NCBI GenBank assembly: GCA_958295665.1
Contig: OY282560.1
Coordinates: 41,417,044 to 41,481,043 of the forward strand
Direction: 5' to 3'
DNA: 64,000 nt
Source: Tipula vernalis
Lineage: Eukaryota; Arthropoda; Insecta; Diptera; Tipulidae
Position numbers and translations under genes: made by a program. This document shows positions 13,011-23,990 of this stretch, piece after piece (positions within the stretch are counted from its first letter, which is position 1; the number at the start of each line of letters is the position of its first letter). The notes under the pieces are model-generated. The model did not search any database and was not told where the DNA came from. It saw only the letters and a program-made list of their open reading frames with translations.

Positions 13011-13619
13011 ACCACGTGGCAATACCATCGGTACAGATATCCAGACCAACGGACAGACATATTTTTACTTTTTCGGGCTAATGGGACCTTCAAAACGTCG
13101 ACAAAAGTGATTTTGAACAAACAAAAGGTTTGGTCATTTTATGCAAAATTTCAATAATATCGGAACTAAGCCTTGCTGTACATTCTGGATAGAAAGACTA
13201 TAATGGAAAATGGTTGGTTTGAAATAAATTTTTCAAATACCATTGATCAATTGAATATTAGTTCGAAAAGTTTACGGAATGAATTATCAATCGAAAACAT
13301 TAATTAATTAATCGCAATCCAGCCCAAACTAGATTTAGCATTGGCGAAAACAAAAATGAATCTCCTAAATATAGTATTAATGAAAGGACCAAAATTAAAA
13401 TTAAAAATCCTGTGAATGTCTGGACGTGTGAATATTTGTATCGATAGTAACTCGAGAACGGCTTGTTGGATTTGGAATTCTGTTTCCTCCAATCTGTTTC
13501 TATGGTCAAAGTGGAGAATTGATTTGATTTTGGAACCTATACTTCAAGAGGATTGGGTACCTGCCATAAGAATTAACCCGAAACGAACTACGTTGCTCAA
13601 TTTTTTATATAATATACTG

Positions 13620-14310
13620 ACTTGAGGATTAAGTTGACCGTTGAGTTTGGGGTTAAGGATATATTTGGAGTTTAAATTTAGGGTTGAGCTAAAGTTAGCT
13701 TGATTTGATTTAAGTTGAGTTCATGTACGCATATAGTTTTTTAGACATTGTCGATTTGGGAGTTGAGTTGGGCGTTGAGTTTGTGCTTGAGTTAAGAGTT
13801 GGGTTGGGGATCGACATTGCGGTTGAGTTGAGATTGGGTTATTATTGGGTTGAGGTTGAATTGGAGTTGAGTGGGAGTTAAGTTCGGACCGTGTTGATTT
13901 GAGGATTGAGTTGGGTGTTAAGCTTAGGTTTATATTGAAGTTTAAGTTGGGGATCGATTTTTAGATTGAGTTGGATAAATGCAGTTTTCGGATCGTACTG
14001 ATTTAAGGAGTTCAGTTAGAGATGTATTTTAGGGTTGACAAAGATGTTAGGTTGAGTTGAGTTCACGTACATTTATACGTAATTTTTAGACCCCATGGGT
14101 TTTATTATGAATTTATTTGGGGGTTGAGTTGAGATGATTTTAGTTGATTTGAGTTAAGTTTATGTACGCATTTAGTTTTTCGGAACGTGTTGGATTGAGG
14201 ATTGAGTTAGGCTTTGAGTTTGGGGATGAGTTGAAAGTTGCTTTGTGGTTGAATTGGTGATTGAGTTGAGAGATAGTTTGAGTTGAAAGTTGAATTGAAA
14301 ACTATAACAT
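13620..14310. repeat. Degenerate GTTGAG-type array
   Basis: About 690 bp in which GTTGAGTTG, GGGTTGAG and related words recur at irregular 10-20 bp spacing, with two longer repeats of GAGTTNATGTACGCATNTAGTTTTT near 13715 and 14155 and a variant near 14065. It has no coding potential. Confidence 0.7.
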
Positions 14311-15525
14311 CAGCTATTCACTAAGATCACAATAAGCCGGGAATCCATAATACTGAAAGTCTCCATATTGGCCTTCATTCTCTATTTACTTCTGGGAAGA
14401 AGTCAAATTGCTTTTTGATGCCCTACAAATTCCTTCCTTTACGAGGTGTTCAGCTAGATCGATATTTAACTTCTCAGACTATTCTTCTTTCTCTGTAACT
14501 ATTGTGATGAATTTAATAGCCACACTTTTGTGCGTTACCGTACAAAACAGCATATTTTAAAAGAGGATATCTTCATGAAAAGATTAATTTCCATTCCCTT
14601 GTATACCTAATAGAATTGAGAGATTTCAGTTGCTTGGCATACATTTAAAATTATTCGAGTTTATCGAATATTTTGCAGATTATTCAAGATATTCGTAACT
14701 TTTGAGATTTTATTTGAAGTTTCAGCGATTTAATTTTGGTCTGCATGATGTGGGTTCAGATAATTCAAGATTTTCAATATTTTTCGAGTTTTTTTAATAT
14801 TAAAAGTTTCTGGAGATTTTCCTAATCATTCAAAATTTCGAGATTACGAGATTTTGCCGGATAATTAAGCCATCCATTCGGTTGCCAAACATTGGTTTGA
14901 ATAGCTTTGAGTTCCTTAGATAATCTTACCATATAGCCAAACATAATAATTTAATGAGGTTGTGGAATGGGGACATCGTTGATTATTTGATACCAACGAA
15001 AAATTCGTGCTTCTGTCAGTCTGAGGAAATAAGCTGTTATAGTTTTGCAATTTTGCTCTGAAATTGGCAGGTAGTCGAAGAGAAAGGTTAGACAAATAAC
15101 GTCCTGTTGATTGGACTTCTTTAATTGTAAATGACAAACTAAACTTTCAAATTATGTCAGCTAAGGGGATGTATTCTTTACTATCCACATGCGTCGCCGT
15201 CGTTCTCTAATTTAAGGTATTTGAAAGCTCAGAATTTAAGATGAGATTTTAAGTGTCGTTGACAGGTAATCTGAGTATTAAATCGTGTTGTTTGGATCGG
15301 GAGGTACTGTGTTCGAATAGGAAAAAATGTTTCATTATCTGATTACGATGGGTGATAGATATTCAGTAACCTTTTAATCTTTGCTAAATTTCTGTTGTGC
15401 CATAAAACCTGGTGGTTTTGAATGATTTTTATTATTGTTTGTTTTTTGAGTTATATTTCCTATTTTTGTCTGTTTTGCATACAAACAAACTAATAAAATA
15501 TAAATATTCTCTTTATCATCCACAG
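14311..15525. other. AT-rich spacer, probable intron of the dpr gene
   Basis: About 14630-14870 is a copy of a dispersed ATTCGAGATTTT-rich repeat. Otherwise nothing recognisable. The 3' end has a T-rich tract (about 15400-15520) leading to the CAG acceptor of the dpr exon at 15526. Confidence 0.45.
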
Positions 15526-16040
15526 AAACGAAAGCAAATATATCTGGACCAACAGATTTATATGTGAAATCGGGCAGTGATATAAATTTAGTATGTAAAA
15601 TTTCCCAAGGACCACACGAGCTGGGGAATATATTTTGGTTTAAAGGAGCTGATCTATTAGATGGCACAACATATTATGATAATGATGTAATATCGAATGA
15701 ATTAACGAATAGGATTAGTATTGAGACAGATTGGTCCGAGGGGTTGCACTCAAGGTAAGGCCGCATGGAATAAGAATGAATTTATGAATTTGTCCACAAT
15801 GATATAACATCGTAATACGCTTTCAGGTTATACATTCAAAAAGCTCTACAAAACGATACCGGCAACTATACATGTGTACCATCGGTTGCTCAATCAGCTA
15901 GTGTCTATGTTCATATAATCAATGGTGAACAACACCCGGCCGCAATGCAACGAAATATCGCCACAAGTAAATCGCTACACCAACAAATTTTACCAACTAT
16001 TTTTTTAATTATTCAACTCGCATTTCATCTACCAAGTTGA
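15526..16040 (+). CDS. Dpr-family cell-surface Ig protein, last two coding exons
   Basis: Exons 15526-15754 and 15827-16040 (stop TGA 16038-16040) are joined by a 72-bp intron splitting an Arg codon. They encode the second Ig domain: first Cys in INLVCKIS, core Trp in NIFWFKGAD, second Cys in DTGNYTCVPS, then the Dpr hallmark NGEQHPAAMQ. Dpr (defective proboscis extension response) proteins are neuronal adhesion molecules that bind DIP partners during synapse specification. The C-terminus is a short hydrophobic tail (TIFLIIQLAFHLPS) after a small linker, which suggests GPI anchoring. The first Ig domain and signal peptide are not found and are probably outside the window or beyond long introns. 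Which dpr paralogue this is cannot be told. AATAAA-like signals follow at about 16106 and 16269. Confidence 0.9.
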
Positions 16041-17640
16041 CATTAAGACTGCCCCACTGCGGATACAACAACAAAAAACCGATTTTTTTTTATTAGACAA
16101 ACAAAAAATAAAATTAACGAATTAAAATTAAATTTTAAGTACATAAAACAATAACAACTCCATCATCCACCTTTATCTATTGATTATAATCTCGCAACAA
16201 CTCTACAGTTCTCAAACTTTTGGTTGGAAAATTTTATAAACGTAAGATCGAAAGCGTAGTACACAAAAATAAATTCACAAATTAATTAAAGTTTTTATTA
16301 CAAAATTTCTAGAACCTCCTCAAGATTGTGTTTGTTTTTTGTGTTACATGTACATCCAGGTTTCAATTTCATCACAACCCACAACTAATCAGTAGTTGCA
16401 TAGCAAAATTATATGCGAAACAAAAATTCTAATTTTGGATGAAACGAATTTTCATTTTTTTTTTACATATTTAATTGGGAATGGCAAATGGCAAAAATTA
16501 ATTTTATTTATATAAGTCAAATACATTTACCAAAAGAATAATTTAATTAAAATTATATTAAATAAATTAAATTTTAACTGTACAATTTATAATTAAGAGT
16601 ATTTTTTTATACAAAAAAAAAATGTAAACCCCTAAAAAAGGAAAAATTGGAGCAAATGGAAATTGTAAATCAAAAAGGGAATTTATTTAAAAAAAAAAGA
16701 AAACAACAACAAAAAATGGCGAAGTCTCTCTAACAACAACAAAAATGTAAATAAATTAAAAATAAAATTAAAAAAAAAACATTTCTTAACAAATATTTGA
16801 AATTTAATTTAATTAAGGTTTGTGTTTAAGGTGAGTGAATAAACTTCTTGAAATCGGGTGAGTATATTATTTCAAAATGAAAATAAAAACAATTGAAAAT
16901 TCCTTTAAGATTTTGAGACTTACGCGCCTACTTACTGCGCTACCGAGGCTTACTGACAGAATGAATTGTACGATCCAAGCAGACGATACAACAAACCAAG
17001 ACCCGATGGCTGGGGGGAGTAAATATATTGGCACAAGGGAACCTTGTTGGCTAACCACTTTCCAGATTCCAATTTTGTAAAGCTGAAGGACAGAAGAGTA
17101 ACTAGCAAATACAGAAGTATCTGCCAGTGCATTAGACATTACTCTCACGTCTATTGATGGCCCAGATGCAATGTGGGAATAACGAAAAAGTTTTTGACAT
17201 ATTTTAAGAAATGGGTCAGATATTTAACCGAATGATATGGCGAAAAGCGCTTTCATTTGAAAATTGTAAAAATATTATGAGTCACTGCAAACACCGAAAT
17301 CGATTTTTCTTTCTGATTGATTTAAATTTTAAAATTTTCAGAATTTATAAAATGTATAGTATTTACGAGTACATACTATTAGGGAGTATATAGATATTAG
17401 GGAATTTTTAGAAAGAAAAATTTGAGTTTATACAATTTATAGAACTCTAAAACAATTTAGAGAACTCATAGAATCTACAAAATTTAAAGAATTAGTAGAA
17501 TTCATAAAATTTATAGAATTTATAATGTTTGTAGAATTTGTAGATTTTATACAATTTAAAACATTTTATTTATGTTGTCTTTATCTGTTCTATGTTGCAT
17601 CAGATTATTTTTCTCTTTTCGTTTTTCTCGTCTGTGACTC
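16041..17640. other. dpr 3' UTR then AT-rich spacer
   Basis: The first few hundred bases are probably 3' UTR with AATAAA at several positions. From 16860 there is no recognisable gene. About 17395-17560 is a run of loosely repeated AGAATTTATA/TAGAACTC words. Confidence 0.45.
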
Positions 17641-18655
17641 AATTTTTCTCATGGAAAACAGGCTTTAAGGTTATTCAAATTATTCTATTTTCTCGAATTT
17701 TGCCGCAGAGTTTCAAGTATTACTCAATTACATGTTCTAGGTTTATTTGGTGTTGAACATTATATTGAAACTCCGCATGATTTTAGGGATTTTGCGAGAT
17801 TGCTCAAGCTTGTTTGGACTGAATTAAGCGCAGCATTGAGTTAGGTGAAATTCTCGAAATCCGAGATTTTTGGATTAATGTAGATTTTATACAAAATTAT
17901 CAACTTTCAGTTATTTTGATTAGAAATACGTTTTCCTGCTTTGAGTCGCTTAGCTTTGAGATTTTAAGTTTGTAAAGTACTGTAGATGCGATGTATTACA
18001 GAATTATAGTGAAACATCTAAATTTTCGATATTTTAAGGGATTTTTGAGGTTTTATGCTTGAAATTGTTTAAGATTTTATTATTTTTTAGAGATTTTTGA
18101 TATGACTTGAGTTTAACTTGGAGTTGAATTAAGCACTGAGTTACATGATCTTACAGAGATGGGATCTTCGAAATTCGAAATTCTGAGGTTTTTGGATTAA
18201 TCTATAGTTTCCGGAATTGAAATGCTTAGCGATTTCTGATTTTTTTGCAGATTACTGTAGGATTCTAAACCATTTGGAGTTGTTCATCCACTATCAATTT
18301 AATCTACCTTAGATTTCCCAAAAACCAACTCAACAAACACAGCAAAGTTGTTTCTGGAACAACAATTTTAAACAAATTCAAAAAACTTTGGTTTTTGATA
18401 ACTTGATCATTTTAAACTCCAGCGGTTAGTTTAAATATTGATATTGCATATTAAACGAAAGTTATAATCACAAAAGAGAACTTTTATACTCTAATTATTG
18501 CTAAAACAAGGTTTTGGTCGAATAAATAGGACCAACATCATTTCTTCTCATATAATTTTCTAGCTTGCATGCACAATTCAAATTGCTTTTTTCTCCATTT
18601 ACAAAGTGAATATAAGATGTTGCTTATGTGTAATAGATGGAAATGTATATTTGGC
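17640..18655. repeat. Dispersed degenerate repeat, copy 1
   Basis: Contains the phrase GAGTTAGGTGAAATTCTCGAAATCCGAGATTTTTGGATTAAT (about 17838-17880) and the block AACATCATTTC…CTTGCATGCACAATTCAAATTGCTTTTTTCTCCATTT (about 18534-18600). Both recur at 22280/23810 and 31215/32210 in the same order. Confidence 0.65.
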
Positions 18656-18659
18656 CAAA

Positions 18660-19160
18660 AAATGGTTAGGGAGTCTTGCATTTGAAAGTTAGAGGAAGAA
18701 AATCATTTTTAGATAAAGTTCTGGAATATGGGGAAGGAACTCAGCTATTTCTTATCCGTGTTTGATGAAATTCTGCATGTACGATGGAAATACGATTCTA
18801 AAACGATTTTTAGATAAAGATCTGGAATATGGCCGATTAGAAAGGAAATTGGCCATTTCCTAATCAATTTATAATGGTTATTTGATATACTTAACGACAT
18901 GTTCTATAAATCATTTTAGAATCCCATTTCCATCGTGCATGCTGAATTTCATCAAAATCGGATAAGAAATGGCCAAGTTCCTTCCTAATTGGCCATATTC
19001 CAGAACTTCGTCTAAAAATCATTTGAGAATCCCATTTCCATTGGAAATGCGAAATTTCATCAAAATCGGATTAATTGAATCCGATTAAAAAGTTTAAGGG
19101 ACACCTTACTACAACGGACAACTTTATTGGTCCCGTCGATGTCCGTTGTAGTGAGGTTTC
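18660..19160. repeat. Hairpin-forming repeat cluster
   Basis: Direct units at about 18715-18880 (TTCTGGAATATGG…GATGAAATTCTGCATG) are followed by inverted units at about 18900-19080 (CATGCTGAATTTCATC…GGCCATATTCCAGAA). It ends with a small palindrome, ACTACAACGGACA…TGTCCGTTGTAGT (about 19112-19153). No ORF is present. A related diverged copy lies at 30420-30790. Confidence 0.7.
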
Positions 19161-20033
19161 TCTGTATTTATAAATTCTTTTTTTCCAAGTTTTTCTATTC
19201 TACTTGTGAGTTAAATTTTGAAGTAAAGGTCAAATTTGTTTTCAAATGAATTATACGTAACGAATTATATTAAAGGATATCGCTCTTATCGATTCTACTG
19301 ATAGTTCCACTTTCACCATAAATGTTTCAAGTTGTGTTTGGGTTAACTTTATTTGTTGGGTTAGTACCGCATCGACGTATGTATTGGAGCGAATTGCGAA
19401 TTTGTTTTTAATTGAAAACTGCTTGGTCAACCTTGTCGGCACAGATTAAAGGAATTGTATCGCTCGTATCGCTTCTGCTGATAGATATACCACAAATGTT
19501 TCAGGTTGAAAAGAGCCTGTTAATCTAAATAAAAATGAATAAAACTAGATTTAATTTTTATTCTTGTTGCGAGTTAATTTTTGAATAGCACCCATTGTTC
19601 ACTGCAAGCGCTGAAATCGATTTTTTTTTTCTGATTGGGATAAATTAAAAATTTTATAGAGGTTAAAGAATTTGTGGAATTAATTCATCTAAGTTATGAA
19701 ATATATAGTATTTGTAGAAATTATGAAATTTTTAGATTGATGGGATTAATAACATTTATAGAATTTAAAAAATTCATAGAATTTATAGAGTTTGAAGACT
19801 TATATTGGTAGAAAACTTGGATTTTTTCCATGTAAACGATAAGTTTTTTATATGGTAATGGAGCATTTCTTTGCTAATATCATAAAGAAAAACAACAACA
19901 AAAACTGAAATTTGAAAGCAACATCGAAACGCAGGGCGAAAACAATACTGTGAATGCAGAGTTAATTACGAAAAGAATTTGCCAAAGCGTAATTAAATTT
20001 TAATCAAAAATTAGTGGCGGCTATTGACTCTCA
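19161..20033. other. AT-rich spacer
   Basis: Nothing recognisable apart from two similar stretches (about 19255-19350 and 19445-19510) containing ATATCGCTC/GTATCGCTC…GATTCTACTGATAG-like words, possibly a local duplication. Confidence 0.4.
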
Positions 20034-20215
20034 CGCATGCGTACTGTTGTTAAATTTCCGATATTTTTAAATTTGGTAATGTTACCGGTAATATTACCGC
20101 TAACACGGGTAAAATAGGTAACAATTTTTATTCAATATTTTAATTCCAACTTGTACCAAAGAACACTAGTAATATTTTGACGTCTGGACAAAGGTAGTAA
20201 GATGTTTAAATAAAA

Positions 20216-20600
20216 CACAAACGGTTTATTATTGTTTCAAATATATTTCATCCTCTTATGCCAATATTTTTTACAGTCTTCGAAACAGTTGTTAAAGTCT
20301 ATTGAACGTTAAAGCGGTTTCTTGAGTTTCAGGAATAGCCAGAAGTCCAGCGGAGCGTAATCAGGCGAAGGGTAGTTGCGAAACAATATGGGTCGAATTT
20401 TGGCCAAATAGTCACATACAACCAATGCAGTGTGAGACGGCGCATTATTATGATGCAAAAACCAAGAGTTGTCTGCCCAGAACTTTCGTGATGTCAACAA
20501 GATCTCTAATTGTCACTTGACGTTTTTTGAGCACCAAATCCTTGACTTCCTTGATGTAGTGTTCATCGGTAGACGTCGAAGGACGGTACGCTCGTCTTCA
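20216..20600 (-). mobile_element. mariner transposase scrap inside hAT
   Basis: The frame 20500-20309 encodes SWFLHHNNAPSHTALVV and YPSPDYAPLDFWLFLKLKK. This is the mariner block between the second and third catalytic Asp, with the second Asp changed to Asn (usually HHDNAPSH) and SPDLAP altered to SPDYAP. No TIRs were found. It is a short internal fragment. Confidence 0.8.
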
Positions 20601-21084
20601 ACGCCTACAGTAAATAATAAATTTTACATAAATATGAGTTTATGATCAATTAAACTCTTTAATCAATGTATGGTTCATCCCCGCCGACGCATTTATCATC
20701 CTCAACCTCAACATCATCCGTAACCGAATTATTCCTACTTTCCTCCTTCCTTCAAGCTAATATGATTATGCAGCTTCATCCATTAACAATAATTTGTATT
20801 TGATTCAGCAGCAATAACTTCATCTTCGTTATCCACACTTCCTACATTCGATCTCGACAGGTTTAAGTTGTGCAAAATGTACGTTAGTTTTCCTGCACAA
20901 TGGATTACGTCAATGGATTACGTGTTGAGTTATGTGAATAAAACCATAGGTACTGAATGTACTTCCCATTGCATCTAAACATTTGGCCATTTAACAATCG
21001 GAGACCTTCATAACGGACTTCACTTCGTCTTCGATAGCCAGCCCCTTCAGGGCATACCTGGTGTAGCATGAATGTAGATCGAAT

Positions 21085-21904
21085 CTAGCAAGAAAAATAT
21101 GAGAGTTTTTTATTTCCGAAATCATCCGTACGACTGACTGAAAATTTCAAACTGTTGATAGACTGAATCTTGAAGATATCGACAATGAGCAAGTTAAGAC
21201 CATGGCAGATGTACCAATACTCGGTAATATAGGGATAACTTTTGATAATCATTTTTCGGGGCGCTTTATTATTCGTTCCATCGTCAGTAATAAGTACAAT
21301 AAATTTATAAATCTCGACGTCTTTTAACACCGCTTCAACTTTCTCGAAAAGCAAGTTTAAAAGCCAAATGTCGATTTTCCTTAGTGAGTAGATCTATAGA
21401 AAAAAACTTTGGGTGTATTGTATTGATAACATAATTTGTTATGGAGTCCCTGAGTATGTTCGACCAAGTATCGGTCTGCAACGTTAGATGAGCCGGCAAT
21501 TTTTGGTAAGACCGGCCCTTCGATACCCTCAACCCTTCGAACAAATCAATACAAGCCGACTTTGTGGTTGAGCCTAATGAAGCACCAGAAACGAAAATTG
21601 CTCGAGTAATAGCTCATCGATCATCTGGTGCTACTTTGGTCTCATGTTGTCAACGAAATTGCAGCATACCAGAGCTTTTCATCGACTAAGACGTTGCAGC
21701 CACATTTCTAGTTAAAATAGTGATTGGTGTTTTTTCCAGAAAGAGCGATAGATCATATTCAAGGTCAGATTCCACCTCTATTACGTATCTGCCAAATGAA
21801 TATGTCAATAAAACAGGAAAAACGTATAGATAATTATAGTTTGCAGCAAAAATTTGGTGTAGTTGGTCAATAGTACATAAGGAAGTATGATGCAGTGGTG
21901 TCAC
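21085..21904 (-). pseudogene. hAT transposase fragments
   Basis: Frames 21544-21335 and 21354-21085 carry hAT signatures: LTLQTDTWSNILRDSITNYV, where the Asp of DTWS is usually catalytic, then IVLITDDGTNNKAPRKMI (the TDxAxN-type second Asp region) and YICHGLNLLIVDI. 21904-21686 may be the upstream part. The conserved C-terminal dimerisation block was not seen. Frame changes and stops make it a pseudogene. Confidence 0.8.
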
Positions 21905-22269
21905 AACACTCTTTTTGCATTTAGACTAGTTGAGTTGTTTGGAAAAAAAATTTTTAATGTATGTTACCGATATTACCACGCTAACACCACTTTAGGTAAT
22001 ATTACCACCGAGAATATTACTGTTTACATCACTACGCATGCGACAAATCGAATTATTTTTTTAGCAATTTAATGTTATCTTATGTGTTACATACAGGCGT
22101 ATCCAAAATTTAATCCTTGCACGTTGGAAATGTCTTATGAATATTCAAATTATTTTAGTTACTGGAATTTTGTCGTTGAGTTGCCCCAAATGTACATCGA
22201 GTACAGGTACATCGATATTTTCGATATTTTATGTGATTTTTCAGGATTTTTAAGGGCATTCGAGCATTT

Positions 22270-22378
22270 TTAAGAGTTGATTAATTGTTAGAATTGAATT
22301 AGGTGAAATTCTCCAAATTCAAGATTTATGGATTAATGTATAGATTTTATTCAAAAGTATCAACGTTATTTATTTTTA
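22270..22378. repeat. Dispersed degenerate repeat, copy 2 (left part)
   Basis: GAATTAGGTGAAATTCTCCAAATTCAAGATTTATGGATTAATGTATAGATTTTAT matches the phrase in copies 1 and 3. It is cut at 22378 by the mariner element and the repeat appears to continue after it. Confidence 0.6.
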
Positions 22379-23300
22379 TGATCAAATTTAACCCAGACCG
22401 AATCGGTAAAATTTTTTTTTTCTAGCTTGGTACAACTTTCTTTGACGTTCGTGTGACGTATGAGCACAATACATCTATTAGTGTGAGTTTGACAGGCATT
22501 TTTGTACGACGCGGAAAAATTTATCTGGCAAATTTTACTATGAAAAAAAAATTTGAACAACGAATTTGCTTGAAATTTTGTGTTTCCAATGGAATTACGG
22601 CTACGGAATCATTGAAAATGTTGCAGAAGTATTTTGGGGAGTTTACTGTATCGAGAACGCAAGTATTTGAGTGGCATAAAGAATTCAGTGAGGGTCGTGA
22701 GGTCGTAGAAAACTTGCCTCATGCAAGTCGGACATCCACTCTGTTAACGACGATAGCATCAAAAAAGTGAACAATATTGTGCTCGAAAATCGTAATTCAC
22801 CATGAATTCATTCCAAAGGGACAAACGATCAATAAAGCAAACTACTTGGTCATTTTGGGGCATCTACGTGAAGCAATTCGTCGTAAACGGCCTGATTTGT
22901 GGGCAAACAGTTCATGGACTTTTCACCACGATAATGCGCCGTCACATTCCACCCTGATTGTGAGTGAATTTTTAGCCAAACACGAAACAAAAGTCATCGC
23001 TCAGCCACCGTACTCGCCAGATTTGGCTCCCTGTAACCTTTCCTGTTTCCGAAACTCAAATATTCACTCCGGAGAACGCGCCATATGAGTCGATTGAAGT
23101 CATAAAACGAAATTCGCTGAAGGAACTAAAGGCCATCCGGGTCGAGGAATATAAGGTGTGTGTGGAAAAATGCATTAACCGTTAGCATGCTTATATTGGC
23201 TCAAAAGGAGCCTATTTTGAAGGCGATAATAAACATTTGTATTAAAATACATAAAAATGTTGTTTTTTTACCAGTCCGGGCCAAATTTGATCAGATGGTG
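22379..23300 (+). mobile_element. mariner element, internally deleted
   Basis: Inverted ends TGATCAAATTTRRCCCRGAC (left at 22379, right ending near 23292-23300) with TA at 22377-22378 and 23301-23302. The length is about 920 bp against a usual ~1.3 kb. The left end seems to lack the outermost ~8 bp seen at the right (ACACCATC), so the left boundary is approximate. Confidence 0.82.
22540..23180 (+). pseudogene. mariner transposase with central deletion
   Basis: From the ATG at 22540 the N-terminus reads KKKFEQRICLKFCVSNGITA, then the helix-turn-helix (LKMLQKYFGEFTVSRTQVFEWHKEF) to about 22770. The frame then jumps to the catalytic C-terminal half: HHEFIPKGQTINKANYLVIL, second Asp in FHHDNAPSHSTLIV, third Asp in PPYSPDLAPCNL (usually CDFxLF). 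The segment with the first catalytic Asp is deleted, so it cannot be active. Confidence 0.85.
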
Positions 23301-23302
23301 TA

Positions 23303-23990
23303 TATGTAAAATTCTAATTATCTAAATCTAATTTTTGAGAATATCGAGATTATTCTAGAACTTTAAGATGGATTCTATTCGAGTGTATTCCGGTTTATCG
23401 ATAGTAATCTAAATTTGTTGAAGATACTACAGAATTATAGCGATATCGAGTAGTTTTAAGCTTATTTTTGAATTGCTTGGTGTTGAGTATTAGTAATAGA
23501 AATTTATTGTTATTCGATATTTTGAAGTTTTTGGATTAATCTATATTTCCGAAACTGAACATTGGAATCAAATTTTTCAGGTATATTCGTAATTTTTTCT
23601 GAATACTGTATTTTTCAACATTACTCGAAATTTGCAAAGGGTTGAGTTGCCGGTAAGGTAATTTAGATAATTTTCAGTCCCGTTTGCAAAATGCATTCCA
23701 TTTTATTTAAAATATTTTTTATGCGTCGAATCTAAAATGTTGATTTGATCATCAACTATCATTTCTCAAAAAACAAACTAAACCAAAAAAGTAAAGTCAC
23801 ATCTAACATCATTTCCTCTCATATAGTCCTCTCGCTTGCATGCACAATTCAAATTGCTTTTTCTCCATTTAAAAAGCTAATATAAGTTTTTACATGTATG
23901 TGATGGAATGAAAAATGTATGTTGCTTATAAATTAGTTTGCTGAATTGATGGGGAAGTAAACTATAAAAATAATTTTGATTTGCATGTTT
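23303..23990. repeat. Dispersed degenerate repeat, copy 2 (right part)
   Basis: Continues the repeat after the mariner insertion. AACATCATTTCCTCTCATATAGTCCTCTCGCTTGCATGCACAATTCAAATTGC (about 23808-23860) corresponds to 18534 and 32210. Confidence 0.6.

Larger units (their letters stand above)
20042..22034 (-). mobile_element. hAT-superfamily transposon, decayed
   Basis: Flanked by an exact 8-bp target duplication CGCATGCG (20034-20041, 22035-22042), the size expected for hAT. The inverted ends are TACTGTTGTTAAA and, read inward from the right, TAGTGATGTAAAC. Subterminal GGTAATATTACC motifs occur at both ends (about 20090, 21995). Minus-strand hAT transposase pieces lie between. The CGCATGCG target is palindromic, so the assignment rests on the combination of TSD, TIR and coding evidence. 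Length is 1993 bp, including a foreign mariner scrap. Confidence 0.8.

Noticed and set aside
16867..17148. 93-codon minus ORF with overlapping frames on both strands
   Set aside because: Three mutually overlapping frames of similar size and no recognisable motif; typical of a chance open stretch.
21885..21905. CAGTGGTGTCACAAC as a hAT terminus
   Set aside because: It resembles other hAT ends, but the 8-bp duplication and matched TIRs at 20042 and 22034 give better boundaries that include it.
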